Positions 7,551 through 18,001 of a stretch of DNA of 64,000 bases are shown in pieces. The stretch's first letter is position 1, and every line of letters starts with the position of its first letter. This stretch comes from Micromonospora radicis (GTDB taxonomy: Bacteria > Actinomycetota > Actinomycetes > Mycobacteriales > Micromonosporaceae), in contig NZ_QXEC01000002.1 in the NCBI RefSeq assembly GCF_003583405.1, positions 186,001 to 250,000 of the forward strand, written 5' to 3'. The notes under the pieces are model-generated. The model worked only from the letters and a program-made list of their open reading frames with translations, ran no database searches and had not been told where the DNA came from. The translations under genes were made by a program, and so were the position numbers.

Positions 7551-9272
7551 TCAGGCCGGCTGGGTCGGATCCGGGGTGAGCCGGTGGCGGGCCACCTCGC
7601 GCAGGTGCCCGTCGCTGGTGGTGCCCTCGATGATCACCTCGGCCGCGCGGCCGGCGTGGGTGAGCGTCCCCACCGCGTTGCCGAAGTACGGCCCGGCGAG
7701 CTTGCGCCACTTCACCAGCGGTCGGGGCACCCCGGCGGCGCGGGCCAGGGCCCGGGTCGCCCCGGCCGGTCCGCGCGCCCAGCCCAGCCGCATCAGCGGG
7801 CGCATCCCGGCCGGCACCTGGTTGTGGATCGGTGAGCAGGTGAGCTGGTGTACGGGGGTGCGTACCGCCGGGTCGGCGAAACGGACCCGGGCCACGTACG
7901 AGTGGTGCACGTCGCCGGAGAGCACGTTGATCGACGCCGGTGGCGGGTACGCCGGGCCGGCGCCCTTGCGGTCGTCGGGTGCGCCGTCGGCACCGCTGCC
8001 GACCCGGGCGAACAGCGCACCCAGGGCGTCGAACGAGCGGCGGAAGGCGCCCCAGTGCTCCAGGTCGAGGCCGCGGCGCAGCCGTTCCGCCAGGGCGGCG
8101 ACCCAGGCCCGGGACGAGTCGGCCAGTTTCTCGTTCCACGCCTCGACATGGTGGATGCCGGGCGGCAGCAGCCAGGGCAGCGACGACCCGACGACCAGGT
8201 GGTCGTAGTCGCCGTGCACCTGGTCGACGAACCAGGACCACTCGCCGGCCGGCAGCATCGCCCGCCGGCCCGGCTCCAGCACCCGGCTGCACCGGCTGTC
8301 GAGCATCACCAGGCGGGTCCGGCCCAGGTCGAGCGCGTAGCTGAACTGGTACTGCACCTGGCGCCAGCGTTCGGTGTCGTGCGCCAGGTCCGCCTCGGTG
8401 TCGACCCGCTCACCGAACTCGCGCAGCACCACGGTGGCGTCCTCGGCCGCGGTCACCTTGGCGAAGACCGGGTCGGCGGCGATCTCGTCCGGGGAGAGGT
8501 TGCCGAGGTGCTGGTAGACCCAGTACGACGCGAGTCCGCTGGTGATCCGCTCGGCCCACCAGGGCTGCTCGCGCAGTTCGGCCCGCCAGGACGCGGAGGT
8601 GTTCCAGTCGTCGATGATCTCGTGGTCGTCGAAGATCATCACGCTGGGCACGGTGGAGAACAGCCAACGGATCTCCGGGTCTCCCCACGACTCCAGGTAC
8701 AGCTTGGTGTACTCGTCGAAGCTCACCACCTGGTCGGTCGGCGCGCCCTCGGGGCGTCGTCGGCGCCGACGCAGCAGCCGCTTGATGGTGGGCGAGGTCT
8801 CGTCGGCGTACACCTGGTCGCCGAGGAGCACCAGCAGGTCGGGCAGGGCCGCCGGGTCGGGGTCGGCCAGGATCCGCCGGGCGTACGCGTCGAGCGCGTC
8901 CGGCGGCAGCTTGCGGGTGGTGGCGTGCTGCGTGGTCTCCCGGCAGGAGCCGAAGAGCAGCCGTACCGGCTGGTCCCGGTCCTCGGCGGCGCGGGTACGG
9001 ATCACGCTGGGCGGGAACCGGTCGTCGGGCAGTGGCCAGGCCACCTCGTCGTCGATCAGCACCTCGTAGGTGGTGGCGCTGTCCGGGTTGAGTCCCTCCA
9101 CCACCACCAGCGCGTAGTGGTGGTCGTACGCGGTGAAGGTGGTCGCGGTGCCGGCGGCGCCGCCAGGGGTGCGGACGGTGACCACCGCGGGTGCCGTGGT
9201 CTCCACCCACACGGTGGCCCGCGTACCGACGACCCGGCGCAGCAGGGGGCCGATGAGCAGCTCGGCGGGCAT
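7551..9272 (-). CDS. PhoD-like alkaline phosphatase / phosphodiesterase
   Basis: A 573-residue metallophosphatase of the PhoD-like family. An N-terminal fibronectin-like region (VGTRATVWVETT, YEVLIDDEVAW) precedes the catalytic fold. Metal-site motifs are FGSCRETT, LLVLLGDQVYAD near residue 165, FDDHEIIDDWN near residue 215, and the C-terminal SGDVHHSYVA. An unusual run of seven arginines follows LL near residue 185. No signal peptide or Tat motif is visible, so the enzyme may be cytoplasmic, unlike classical PhoD. The ATG at 9272 has a good Shine-Dalgarno (TGGAGG). Substrate is unknown. Confidence 0.85.
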   Translation of the reverse strand: MPAELLIGPLLRRVVGTRATVWVETTAPAVVTVRTPGGAAGTATTFTAYDHHYALVVVEGLNPDSATTYEVLIDDEVAWPLPDDRFPPSVIRTRAAEDRDQPVRLLFGSCRETTQHATTRKLPPDALDAYARRILADPDPAALPDLLVLLGDQVYADETSPTIKRLLRRRRRRPEGAPTDQVVSFDEYTKLYLESWGDPEIRWLFSTVPSVMIFDDHEIIDDWNTSASWRAELREQPWWAERITSGLASYWVYQHLGNLSPDEIAADPVFAKVTAAEDATVVLREFGERVDTEADLAHDTERWRQVQYQFSYALDLGRTRLVMLDSRCSRVLEPGRRAMLPAGEWSWFVDQVHGDYDHLVVGSSLPWLLPPGIHHVEAWNEKLADSSRAWVAALAERLRRGLDLEHWGAFRRSFDALGALFARVGSGADGAPDDRKGAGPAYPPPASINVLSGDVHHSYVARVRFADPAVRTPVHQLTCSPIHNQVPAGMRPLMRLGWARGPAGATRALARAAGVPRPLVKWRKLAGPYFGNAVGTLTHAGRAAEVIIEGTTSDGHLREVARHRLTPDPTQPA

Positions 9273-9412
9273 GTCGGACCTCCAGATGAGAGAGCTTCGA
9301 CTCCTACGTACCCGGCCGGCGGTCGTACCACTGCTGGCTGTGGCAGAGACTACCGCCGGCGCCGGGAGCCGTCCCCGGCAGCGGTGGCTGAGACGTGGTC
9401 GGCGCCATCTGA

Positions 9413-9418
9413 CAGGAT
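9413..9418 (+). promoter_or_regulatory. Leaderless -10 box of ftsY (CAGGAT)
   Basis: CAGGAT ends 6 nt before the ftsY ATG, and no Shine-Dalgarno is visible. Confidence 0.5.
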
Positions 9419-9424
9419 TTCGGC

Positions 9425-10615
9425 ATGACGGAATACCTCCTCATCGTTCTCGCCCTGCTCGGTGTGCTGATCCTCGGCGGCATCGGGCTGGTCGTGCCGA
9501 GGCTGCGGCGACGGCCGGAGCCGCCGCTGCCGCGCACGGAGGTCGACACCCGGGCGGAGGAGGAGCTCGCCGGTCCGCCGGTGCAGGCGCCCGAGGCGGA
9601 GCTGTCCACCGGTGTCCTGGTCGAGCCGCCGCCGGTGATCGAGGCGCCGGCACCGGCCGTCGAGGTGCCCGAGCCGACCGCCGGCCGGCTGGTCCGGCTG
9701 CGGTCCCGGCTGTCGCGCTCGCAGAACGTCTTCGGCAAGGGCCTGCTCGGGCTGCTCAGCCGCGACCGGCTCGACGAGGACGTCTGGGAGGAGATCGAGG
9801 ACAGCCTGATCACCGCCGACGTGGGGGTCGACGCGACCCGCGAGATCGTCGACCGGCTGCGCGAACGGACCCGGGTGCTGGGCACCCGCTCCGTCGGTGA
9901 GCTGCGGGCGTTGCTCGCCGCCGAGCTGGTCAACGCGCTCGACCCGGCGTTGGACCGGGCGCTGCATACCTCGCCGAAGGAGGGCGTGCCGGCGGTGCTG
10001 CTGGTGGTCGGGGTCAACGGCGCGGGCAAGACCACCACCTGTGGCAAGATCGCCCGGGTGTTGATCGCCGATGGCCGTAGCGTACTGCTCGGCGCGGCCG
10101 ACACCTTCCGGGCCGCCGCCGCCGACCAGCTGGAGACCTGGGCCGGGCGGGTCGGCGCCGAGACCGTCCGTGGTCCCGAGGGCGCCGACCCGGCCAGCGT
10201 CGCCTTCGACGCGGTCCGTCGGGGCATCGACACCGGCGTGGACACCGTGCTCGTGGACACCGCCGGTCGGCTGCAGAACAAGATCGGCCTGATGGACGAG
10301 CTGGGCAAGGTCAAGCGGGTGGTGGAGAAGCACGGCCCGATCGACGAGACCCTGCTGATCCTGGACGCCACCACCGGGCAGAACGGCCTGGAGCAGGCCC
10401 GGGTCTTCACCGAGGTGGTCAACGTGACCGGGGTGGTGCTGACCAAGCTCGACGGCACCGCGAAGGGCGGCATCGTGATCGCCGTACAGCGCAAGCTCGG
10501 CATCCCGGTGAAGCTGGTCGGCCTCGGCGAGGGCCCGGACGACCTGGCGCCGTTCGACCCCGCGCAGTTCGTCGACGCGCTGCTTGGCACCGAAGCCGCC
10601 GGACCGACCGCGTAA
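9425..10615 (+). CDS. ftsY: Signal recognition particle receptor FtsY
   Basis: The membrane-associated GTPase that docks SRP-ribosome complexes at the translocon. The 396-residue protein begins with a hydrophobic segment (YLLIVLALLGVLILGGIGLVV), so it is anchored by an N-terminal membrane helix, as in other actinobacteria. A Pro/Glu-rich linker follows to about residue 85. The N domain contains SRDRLDEDVWEEIEDSLITAD. The G domain has G1 GVNGAGKTTTCGK near residue 197, AADTFRAAA, DTAGRLQNK (G3), and TKLDGTAKGG (G4). The closing GEGPDDLAPFDPAQFVDALLG is typical of the family. Its partner ffh lies 5.4 kb downstream. Confidence 0.97.
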   Translation: MTEYLLIVLALLGVLILGGIGLVVPRLRRRPEPPLPRTEVDTRAEEELAGPPVQAPEAELSTGVLVEPPPVIEAPAPAVEVPEPTAGRLVRLRSRLSRSQNVFGKGLLGLLSRDRLDEDVWEEIEDSLITADVGVDATREIVDRLRERTRVLGTRSVGELRALLAAELVNALDPALDRALHTSPKEGVPAVLLVVGVNGAGKTTTCGKIARVLIADGRSVLLGAADTFRAAAADQLETWAGRVGAETVRGPEGADPASVAFDAVRRGIDTGVDTVLVDTAGRLQNKIGLMDELGKVKRVVEKHGPIDETLLILDATTGQNGLEQARVFTEVVNVTGVVLTKLDGTAKGGIVIAVQRKLGIPVKLVGLGEGPDDLAPFDPAQFVDALLGTEAAGPTA

Positions 10616-10696
10616 CCTCGGGTGACCAGAGACAATCGCGCGTACGCGGGCTGGCGTGACCCGAGCCACCCGTCGCAGCGCCTCGGGAGACCGTAC

Positions 10697-11485
10697 GTGA
10701 CTTCGCAGGAGATCCCCCTGCACGGCGGGAACGTCAGCACCGTGGTGCGGGTGGGCGACACGGTCCGGCGTAACGCCGGACCGTGGACCCCGTCGGTGCA
10801 CGCCCTGCTGCGGCACCTGGAGTACGTGGGGTTCACCGGCGCGCCGCGGGCCCTGGGCATGGACGAGCGCAACCGCGAGGTGCTGTCGTACCTGGAGGGG
10901 GAGTGCGGGGAGTACCCGCTCGCCCCGCACTGGGTAACCGACGAGGCGCTGGTCACCGTCGCCACCATGCTGCGGATGTTCCACGACGCCCAGTACGGCT
11001 TCGTCCCACCGCCGCAGGCGGTGTGGCGCTCGTTCGGCCCGCCGCCGCCGGACACCGAGGTCGTCTGTCACCACGACGCCGCGCCGCACAACGTGATCTG
11101 GCGGCCGGACGGCACCCTCGGGCTGATCGACTTCGACCTCGCCTCACCGGGCGCGCGGATCTACGACGTGGCGTACGCCGCCTGGACCTGGGTGCCGATC
11201 TTCTCCGACCGGGACTCGATCACCCTCGGCTGGAAACATCCGGACCGGCCGCGTCGGCTGCGGCTGTTCGCCGACGCGTACGGGTTGATCCCGCGCGACC
11301 GGCACCGGTTGATCCGCACCATCCGCAAGCGGATCGTCGACCACGTGGAGGGCATCCGCCGGATGGCCGCCGCGGGGGAACCGGCGTTCGTCCGGATCGT
11401 GCACAAGGGGCACCTGCGCCGGCCGATGCGGGATCTGCGGCTGCTCGACTACGAGCGGCAGTTGCTCGAAGACGCCCTGCGCTGA
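10697..11485 (+). CDS. Aminoglycoside-phosphotransferase-family kinase
   Basis: A 262-residue small-molecule kinase of the APH/choline-kinase fold. The catalytic loop is CHHDAAPHNVIWRPDG (HxDxxxxN type), followed by the Mg2+-binding IDFDLASPGARIYDVAYA. The N-lobe is short. A GTG at 10622 is possible, but the GTG at 10697 has a GGGAGA Shine-Dalgarno, begins at the homology (TSQEIPLHGGN), and lies behind TAACCT at 10613. Family members phosphorylate aminoglycosides, homoserine, choline or other metabolites, and the substrate cannot be told here. There is no sign of resistance-gene mobility. Confidence 0.75.
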   Translation: MTSQEIPLHGGNVSTVVRVGDTVRRNAGPWTPSVHALLRHLEYVGFTGAPRALGMDERNREVLSYLEGECGEYPLAPHWVTDEALVTVATMLRMFHDAQYGFVPPPQAVWRSFGPPPPDTEVVCHHDAAPHNVIWRPDGTLGLIDFDLASPGARIYDVAYAAWTWVPIFSDRDSITLGWKHPDRPRRLRLFADAYGLIPRDRHRLIRTIRKRIVDHVEGIRRMAAAGEPAFVRIVHKGHLRRPMRDLRLLDYERQLLEDALR

Positions 11486-11555
11486 GCGGTCGGGGGATAG
11501 ACCGGCACCAAACGGCCGATCCACCCCCGTCGAAGCGCCGAGGTGTGCGATTTTC

Positions 11556-11592
11556 TTCACACGTACGAAACAAGCCGTCATGGTTCGGAAAC
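11556..11592 (+). promoter_or_regulatory. GlnR-like tandem box upstream of amt
   Basis: The pattern TTCAC-n6-GAAAC-n5-GTCAT-n6-GAAAC closely matches the actinobacterial GlnR consensus GTnAC-n6-GAAAC repeated at 22 bp. Both GAAAC half-sites are exact (11567-11571 and 11588-11592), and a third GAAAC occurs at 11611-11615. The site lies 110 bp before the amt start. GlnR is known to activate amtB-glnK-glnD under nitrogen limitation in Streptomyces. Confidence 0.6.
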
Positions 11593-11703
11593 CAGCCGGG
11601 GACCCTCGGCGAAACAGCCGACTACCAGGCTTCCGCGCAACCGGCGTACGGGCGATGCTGCGCGATGCCGGGAGGGAGGGAAAACAACCCGAGAGGAGGC
11701 AGC

Positions 11704-13390
<1,687 letters not shown>

Positions 13391-13401
13391 GAACACCATC
13401 G

Positions 13402-15834
13402 ATGACCTCGTTGACCTCCCCGGAAACCCCGGCTTCGAGCCGCACGGCGGACCCGAAGGTCAACGAGGTCGTCGGCGTTCCGGCCGGGATCGGCGCGACG
13501 GCGCGTCGCGCCCGGGCGGACGCGTACGACGCCTGGCTGGCCCGGCTGGTGCCGGACCGGCCGGGCGTCGCGTTGCTCGCCGTCGGCGGGTTGGGCCGAC
13601 GGCAGTGTGCCCCCTACGGCGACCTCGACCTGGTGCTGGTGCACGCCGGGGTGGCCGGGATCGACGAACTGGCCGCCCAACTGTGGTACCCGGTCTGGGA
13701 CGCCGGGCTGCGGCTGGACCACTCGGTGCGGACCGTCGCCGAGGCGCTGTCGGTGGCCCAGGACGACGTCAAGGTGGCCCTCGGGCTGCTCGACGCCCGC
13801 TTCGTCGCCGGTGATCCCGAACTGGCCGACACGCTGGTCCGCAGCGCCGCCGACCACTGGCGGCGTACCGCCGTGCGGCAACTGGCCCCGCTGCGGGAGA
13901 GCACGGCGACCCGCTGGCAGGCCCACGGAGAACTGGCGTTCCTGCTGGAAGGCGACCTGAAGGAAGCGGCCGGCGGGCTGCGGGACGTGGGCATCCTGCG
14001 AGCCATCGCGCTCGCCGGGATCACCGACGCGCTGCGTCCCGCCGTACACGCCGCGCACCTGCGGCTGCTGGACGCCCGCGACGCGCTGCACCAGCAGATC
14101 GGCCGGCGGGTCGACCGGCTGCTCGCCCAGGAACGCGCCGGGGTGGCCGCGCTGCTCGGCCTCCGGCAACCCCCACCCGCCGACCCCGAGGCGCAGCCGG
14201 GCCGGTCCGAGACGCCGTCCGGCGAGGCCGGGGTGCCGCAGCCCGGGTCCGACGCCGTGCCGCGTGTACCGGACGGCGACGGTGACGCCCTGCTGCGCCG
14301 GGTGGCGGGCGACGCCCGTACCGTCAGCCACGCCCTGGACGACGCGTTCCGCGCCGCCGACCGGCTGCGCACCGGTCGTCGCCGGGGCGCCGACGGGCGG
14401 CCGGTGCGCCGACCCGTGGCCCGGGACGTGGTCGAACACGACGGGGAACTGGTGCTGGCCCGTACCGCCATCGGTGCCCGCCCGGACCCGAGCCTGTCGC
14501 TGCGGGTGGCCGCCGCCGCGGCGACCACCGGGTTGCCGATCGCCCGGGCCACCTGTGAGTGGCTGGCCGCGTACTGCCCACCGCTGCCGACGCCCTGGCC
14601 GGCCGAGGCGCGTTCGGCGCTGACCACGCTGCTGGGCGCCGGTGCCGGGCTGCTGCCCGCGTGGGAAACCTGCGACCGGTACGGGCTGATCGACCGCTGG
14701 CTGCCGGAGTGGACCCGGCTGCGCAGCCTGCCCCAGCACAACCCGGTACACCGGTTCACCCTCGACCGGCACCTCGTGCAGACCGCCTTCGAGGCGAGCC
14801 GGCACACCCGCGACGTGGACCGCCCCGACCTGCTGCTGCTCGGTGCCTTCCTGCACGACATCGGCAAGGGCCTGCCGGGCGAAGGTGTCGCCGGGCGGCC
14901 CGGCAGCCACGAGCCCGCCGGCACCTTCGCAGACCACTCCACCGTCGGTGCGCCGATCGCCGCGGCGATCGCGGCCCGGATCGGCCTGCCCGCGGTGGAG
15001 GCGGCGCTGATCGGCACCCTCGTCCGGTTGCACCTGCTGTTGCCGGACGTGGCGACCCGCCGGGATCTCGCCGATCCGGTCACCATCGCCGGAGTGGCCG
15101 AGGCCGTCGGCGACGTGACCACCCTCGACCTGCTGCACGCGTTGGCCCGCGCCGACGCCGCCGCCACCGGCCCGGCCGCCTGGTCGGACTGGAAGGGCCG
15201 GCTGATCGCCGAACTGGTCGGCCGGGTCCGGACCATGCTCGACACCGGTGCCGTACCGGAACCGCCGGCACCGGATCCGGCGCTGGTGGCGGGGCCGCTG
15301 CCGGTCGTACACCTGACCGGGGACCGGGTGGCGGTGGCCGCCGCGGACCGGCGTGGCCTGCTCGCGACGGTGGCCGGTTGCCTGGCCCTGCACCGGCTGG
15401 AGGTGCTCGCCGCCGACGCCTCGACGGTGGACGGGCGGGCCCTGGTCGAGTGTCGGGTCCAGCCCCGCTACGGGTTGCCGCCCGACCCGGTGGCGCTCAG
15501 CTCGGATCTGCGTCGCGCCGTCGGCGGCGACGTGTCGGTCACCCAGCGGCTGCGTGGCCGGGCGTTGGCGGCCCGGGGGGCCGGCGCCGAACCCCGGGTG
15601 GTCTGGCACCGCGACGCCGCCACCGACGCGGTGCTGTTGGAACTGCGCGCCGCCGACGCGGCCGGCCTGCTGTACCGGGTCACCAGCGCGTTGGACGCGG
15701 CGGGCGCGCAGGTCCGGGCGGCCCGGATCGCCACCCTCGGCGGCGACGTGGTGGACGTCTTCTACCTGGTCGGCTCGTGGCCCTCCGACGCCGAACGCGA
15801 ACGCCTGGAGCAGGCCGTGCTCGCCGCGGTCTGA
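13402..15834 (+). CDS. glnD: [Protein-PII] nucleotidyltransferase GlnD
   Basis: An 810-residue bifunctional enzyme that adds a nucleotide to, and removes it from, PII. The nucleotidyltransferase domain shows VGGLGRRQCAPYGDLDLVLVH near residue 58; the two metal-binding Asp are intact, while the usual Ser before them is Gly. The HD hydrolase domain reads LLGAFLHDIGKGLPGEG near residue 478. Two ACT domains end the protein, around VAAADRRGLLATVAGCLA and ELRAADAAGLLYRVTSALD. A Pro-rich linker near residues 255-290 looks variable. In actinobacteria GlnD acts as an adenylyltransferase. The gene closes the amt-glnK-glnD operon. Confidence 0.95.
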   Translation: MTSLTSPETPASSRTADPKVNEVVGVPAGIGATARRARADAYDAWLARLVPDRPGVALLAVGGLGRRQCAPYGDLDLVLVHAGVAGIDELAAQLWYPVWDAGLRLDHSVRTVAEALSVAQDDVKVALGLLDARFVAGDPELADTLVRSAADHWRRTAVRQLAPLRESTATRWQAHGELAFLLEGDLKEAAGGLRDVGILRAIALAGITDALRPAVHAAHLRLLDARDALHQQIGRRVDRLLAQERAGVAALLGLRQPPPADPEAQPGRSETPSGEAGVPQPGSDAVPRVPDGDGDALLRRVAGDARTVSHALDDAFRAADRLRTGRRRGADGRPVRRPVARDVVEHDGELVLARTAIGARPDPSLSLRVAAAAATTGLPIARATCEWLAAYCPPLPTPWPAEARSALTTLLGAGAGLLPAWETCDRYGLIDRWLPEWTRLRSLPQHNPVHRFTLDRHLVQTAFEASRHTRDVDRPDLLLLGAFLHDIGKGLPGEGVAGRPGSHEPAGTFADHSTVGAPIAAAIAARIGLPAVEAALIGTLVRLHLLLPDVATRRDLADPVTIAGVAEAVGDVTTLDLLHALARADAAATGPAAWSDWKGRLIAELVGRVRTMLDTGAVPEPPAPDPALVAGPLPVVHLTGDRVAVAAADRRGLLATVAGCLALHRLEVLAADASTVDGRALVECRVQPRYGLPPDPVALSSDLRRAVGGDVSVTQRLRGRALAARGAGAEPRVVWHRDAATDAVLLELRAADAAGLLYRVTSALDAAGAQVRAARIATLGGDVVDVFYLVGSWPSDAERERLEQAVLAAV

Positions 15835-15836
15835 GG

Positions 15837-15847
15837 AAGGGCACCTT
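15837..15847. repeat. AAGGGCACCTT dispersed element, copy 1
   Basis: A near-palindromic AAGGGCACCTTC core just after the glnD stop. Related cores occur at 35378 and 60133-60174, all in intergenic DNA. Confidence 0.5.
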
Positions 15848-15932
15848 CTCGACGCCGGCGGTGGAGCAGGGGGCACCGCTTGACATCGGGCGACGGGTGA
15901 GGCGGCGTGGAGCGGTGTTACCGGTGGCCGGA

Positions 15933-15938
15933 TACGCT
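15933..15938 (+). promoter_or_regulatory. Candidate -10 box of ffh (TACGCT)
   Basis: TACGCT, 68 bp before the ffh GTG, would give a leader of about 60 nt. Confidence 0.35.
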
Positions 15939-16006
15939 AACGGTGGTCGGAGCGCTCATTCGGCCCCACTCGTGCTCGCCGGAACACTGACAAACGGGAT
16001 GTTCGC

Positions 16007-17557
16007 GTGTTTGACACCTTGAGTGACCGCCTCTCCGGGATCTTCACCAAGCTCCGCGGCAAGGGACGCCTCACCGACGCCGACATCGACGCCACCGCGC
16101 GCGAGATCCGTCTCGCGCTGCTGGAGGCCGACGTCGCACTGCCGGTGGTCAAGGGCTTCATCTCGAACGTCAAGGAGCGGGCCCGGGGGGCCGAGGTCTC
16201 CCAGGCGCTCAATCCGGCACAGCAGATCGTCAAGATCGTCAACGAGGAGCTGGTCACCGTCCTCGGTGGCGAGGGGCGGCGGCTCCAGTTCGCCAAGCAG
16301 CCACCGACCGTGATCATGCTCGCCGGTCTCCAGGGTTCCGGTAAGACCACCCTCGCCGGCAAGCTGGCCCGCTGGCTCAAGGCCCAGGGGCACCAGCCGC
16401 TGCTGGTCGCCGCCGACCTGCAGCGTCCCAACGCCGTCGGGCAGCTCCAGGTGCTCGGCGGTCGCGCTGGGGTCGAGGTGTACGCCCCGGAACCCGGTAA
16501 CGGCGTCGGCGACCCGGTGCAGGTGGCGAGGGCGTCGATCGAGCACGCCCGCCGCTCCGCCCGCGACGTGGTCATCGTCGACACCGCCGGCCGGCTCGGC
16601 ATCGACGCCGAGATGATGCGGCAGGCCGCCGACATCCGGGACGCGGTCCGCCCCGACGAGGTCATCTTCGTCATCGACGCGATGGTCGGCCAGGACGCGG
16701 TGCGTACCGCCGAGGCGTTCCGCGACGGCGTCGGCATCACCGGTGTGGTCCTGTCCAAGCTCGACGGCGACGCCCGGGGCGGCGCCGCGCTGTCGGTCCG
16801 CGAGGTGACCGGGCAGCCGATCCTCTTCGCCTCCACCGGCGAGAAGCTGGAGGACTTCGACGTCTTCCACCCCGACCGGATGGCCAGCCGGATCCTCGGC
16901 ATGGGCGACGTCCTCACTCTGATCGAGCAGGCCGAGGCGGCCTTCGACACCGATCAGAAGGAGAAGATGACCGCCAAGTTGATGGGCGGCGAGCAGTTCA
17001 CCCTGGAGGACTTCCTCGACCAGCTCATCGCGGTCCGGCGGATGGGGCCGATCGCCAACGTGCTGGCCATGATGCCGGGCATGGGGCAGGTCAAGGACCA
17101 GCTCGCCGAGCTGGACGACAAGCACTTCGACCGGATCACCGCGATCATCCGGTCGATGACCCCGGCCGAGCGCACCAACCCGAAGATCATCAACGGTTCC
17201 CGGCGGGCCCGGATCGCCAACGGCTCCGGGGTCACCGTGATGGACGTCAACCAGCTGCTCAACCGCTTCACCGACGCGCAGAAGATGATGAAGCAGATGG
17301 GCGGCATGATGGGCCTGCCCGGCGGTGGCCGGCGCAAGGCGACCAAGAGTCCGAAGAACAAGCGCAAGGGTACGAAGGGCGGCGGTCGGCCGCGTACCGG
17401 TGCCGGTATGCCCGGTGGATTCCCGGGCGGCATGCCGCAGCTTCCGCCGGGCCTGAGCCCGGACGACCTGGCCGCCGGTCAGGGACTCCCGCCGGGCTTC
17501 AAGCTTCCGAAGATCGACTTCAACAAGCTCGGCAAGGGCGGCCAACCGCCCCGCTGA
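16007..17557 (+). CDS. ffh: Signal recognition particle protein Ffh (SRP54)
   Basis: The GTPase that binds 4.5S RNA and nascent signal sequences, 516 residues long. It starts MFDTLSDRLSGIFTKLRGKG at a GTG. The N domain is followed by G1 GLQGSGKTTLAGK near residue 107, DTAGRLGID (G3) and SKLDGDARGG (G4). The Met-rich M domain shows RRMGPIANVLAMMPGMGQ, SMTPAERTNPKIINGSRRAR and KMMKQMGGMMGL. The tail is basic and then Gly/Pro-rich, longer than in E. coli. The 4.5S RNA gene itself was not seen in the window. Confidence 0.97.
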   Translation: MFDTLSDRLSGIFTKLRGKGRLTDADIDATAREIRLALLEADVALPVVKGFISNVKERARGAEVSQALNPAQQIVKIVNEELVTVLGGEGRRLQFAKQPPTVIMLAGLQGSGKTTLAGKLARWLKAQGHQPLLVAADLQRPNAVGQLQVLGGRAGVEVYAPEPGNGVGDPVQVARASIEHARRSARDVVIVDTAGRLGIDAEMMRQAADIRDAVRPDEVIFVIDAMVGQDAVRTAEAFRDGVGITGVVLSKLDGDARGGAALSVREVTGQPILFASTGEKLEDFDVFHPDRMASRILGMGDVLTLIEQAEAAFDTDQKEKMTAKLMGGEQFTLEDFLDQLIAVRRMGPIANVLAMMPGMGQVKDQLAELDDKHFDRITAIIRSMTPAERTNPKIINGSRRARIANGSGVTVMDVNQLLNRFTDAQKMMKQMGGMMGLPGGGRRKATKSPKNKRKGTKGGGRPRTGAGMPGGFPGGMPQLPPGLSPDDLAAGQGLPPGFKLPKIDFNKLGKGGQPPR

Positions 17558-17559
17558 GC

Positions 17560-17862
17560 GTGCCGACGCAACGAGCCGCGTGTCGCCGACGAGGAGTGCT
17601 CGTCGACGGCGCGCAGCGGTCCGTCAGATGGTCACCAACCCGAGCCCGACCAGGCTGTCCGTGGTGTCGGCGCAGGTCGGTCACGTTCATCCCGGCCGAC
17701 CGCAGGCACGCCCGGGCCTCGGCCCGGTCGACCGCAGCGCTCTCGTACCGGCGGTGCCCACTGTCCGGATCCCGGGCCACCGAGCCCGGTAGGCCGCTGG
17801 TAGTAGCGCAGCGTCCGCCCGGTGAGGCCGGACCGTCGGGCCATCCCCGGAATGGTGAGCAT
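17560..17862 (-). pseudogene. MerR-family regulator, frameshifted remnant
   Basis: On the minus strand, one frame starting at 17862 encodes a MerR DNA-binding start (LTIPGMARRSGLTGRTLRYY). It then loses similarity after GLGGPGSG. The family pattern resumes in another frame with SGHRRYESAAVDRAEARACL and RSAGMNVTDLRRHH. A single-base indel near 17760 would join the two. A later fragment in yet another frame (LRAVDEH) resembles the usual end of the effector helix, so at least two lesions are likely. The gene is judged inactive. Exact borders are approximate. Confidence 0.7.
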
Positions 17863-17919
17863 CTCGTCCAGAGCCGCTCGCTGCTTCCCGTGGCTCTCAT
17901 GACATCGAGCGTTCCCGGG

Positions 17920-17933
17920 TTGAAGCGCTTCAA
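17920..17933. promoter_or_regulatory. LacI-type operator palindrome TTGAAGCGCTTCAA
   Basis: A perfect 14-bp palindrome with the central CG typical of LacI/GalR operators. It lies between the MerR remnant and the amidohydrolase, 69 bp upstream of the latter. No LacI gene is adjacent; the nearest one in the window starts at 57782. Confidence 0.5.
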
Positions 17934-17988
17934 GTCGAGGCGTGTGACCGGGACCTCAGCTGCCGGGCGCGGAACATGGCGGATGCGG

Positions 17989-17994
17989 TAGGAC
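17989..17994 (+). promoter_or_regulatory. Leaderless -10 box of the amidohydrolase (TAGGAC)
   Basis: TAGGAC ends 7 nt before the ATG at 18002. This favours that start over the GTG at 17996. Confidence 0.45.
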
Positions 17995-18001
17995 TGTGCG
18001 C

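Noticed and set aside
10697..11485. Acquired aminoglycoside resistance gene
   Set aside because: The kinase motifs fit a broad family, the base composition matches its neighbours, and there are no mobility signs.
10783..11703. A 307-residue upstream extension of amt
   Set aside because: It is an out-of-frame shadow of the phosphotransferase gene that happens to join the amt frame; the GTG at 11704 has a strong ribosome-binding site.
14559..16022. A 487-codon plus-strand frame over glnD
   Set aside because: It is a shadow of the GlnD frame, very rich in Arg/Gly/Pro, with no motifs.
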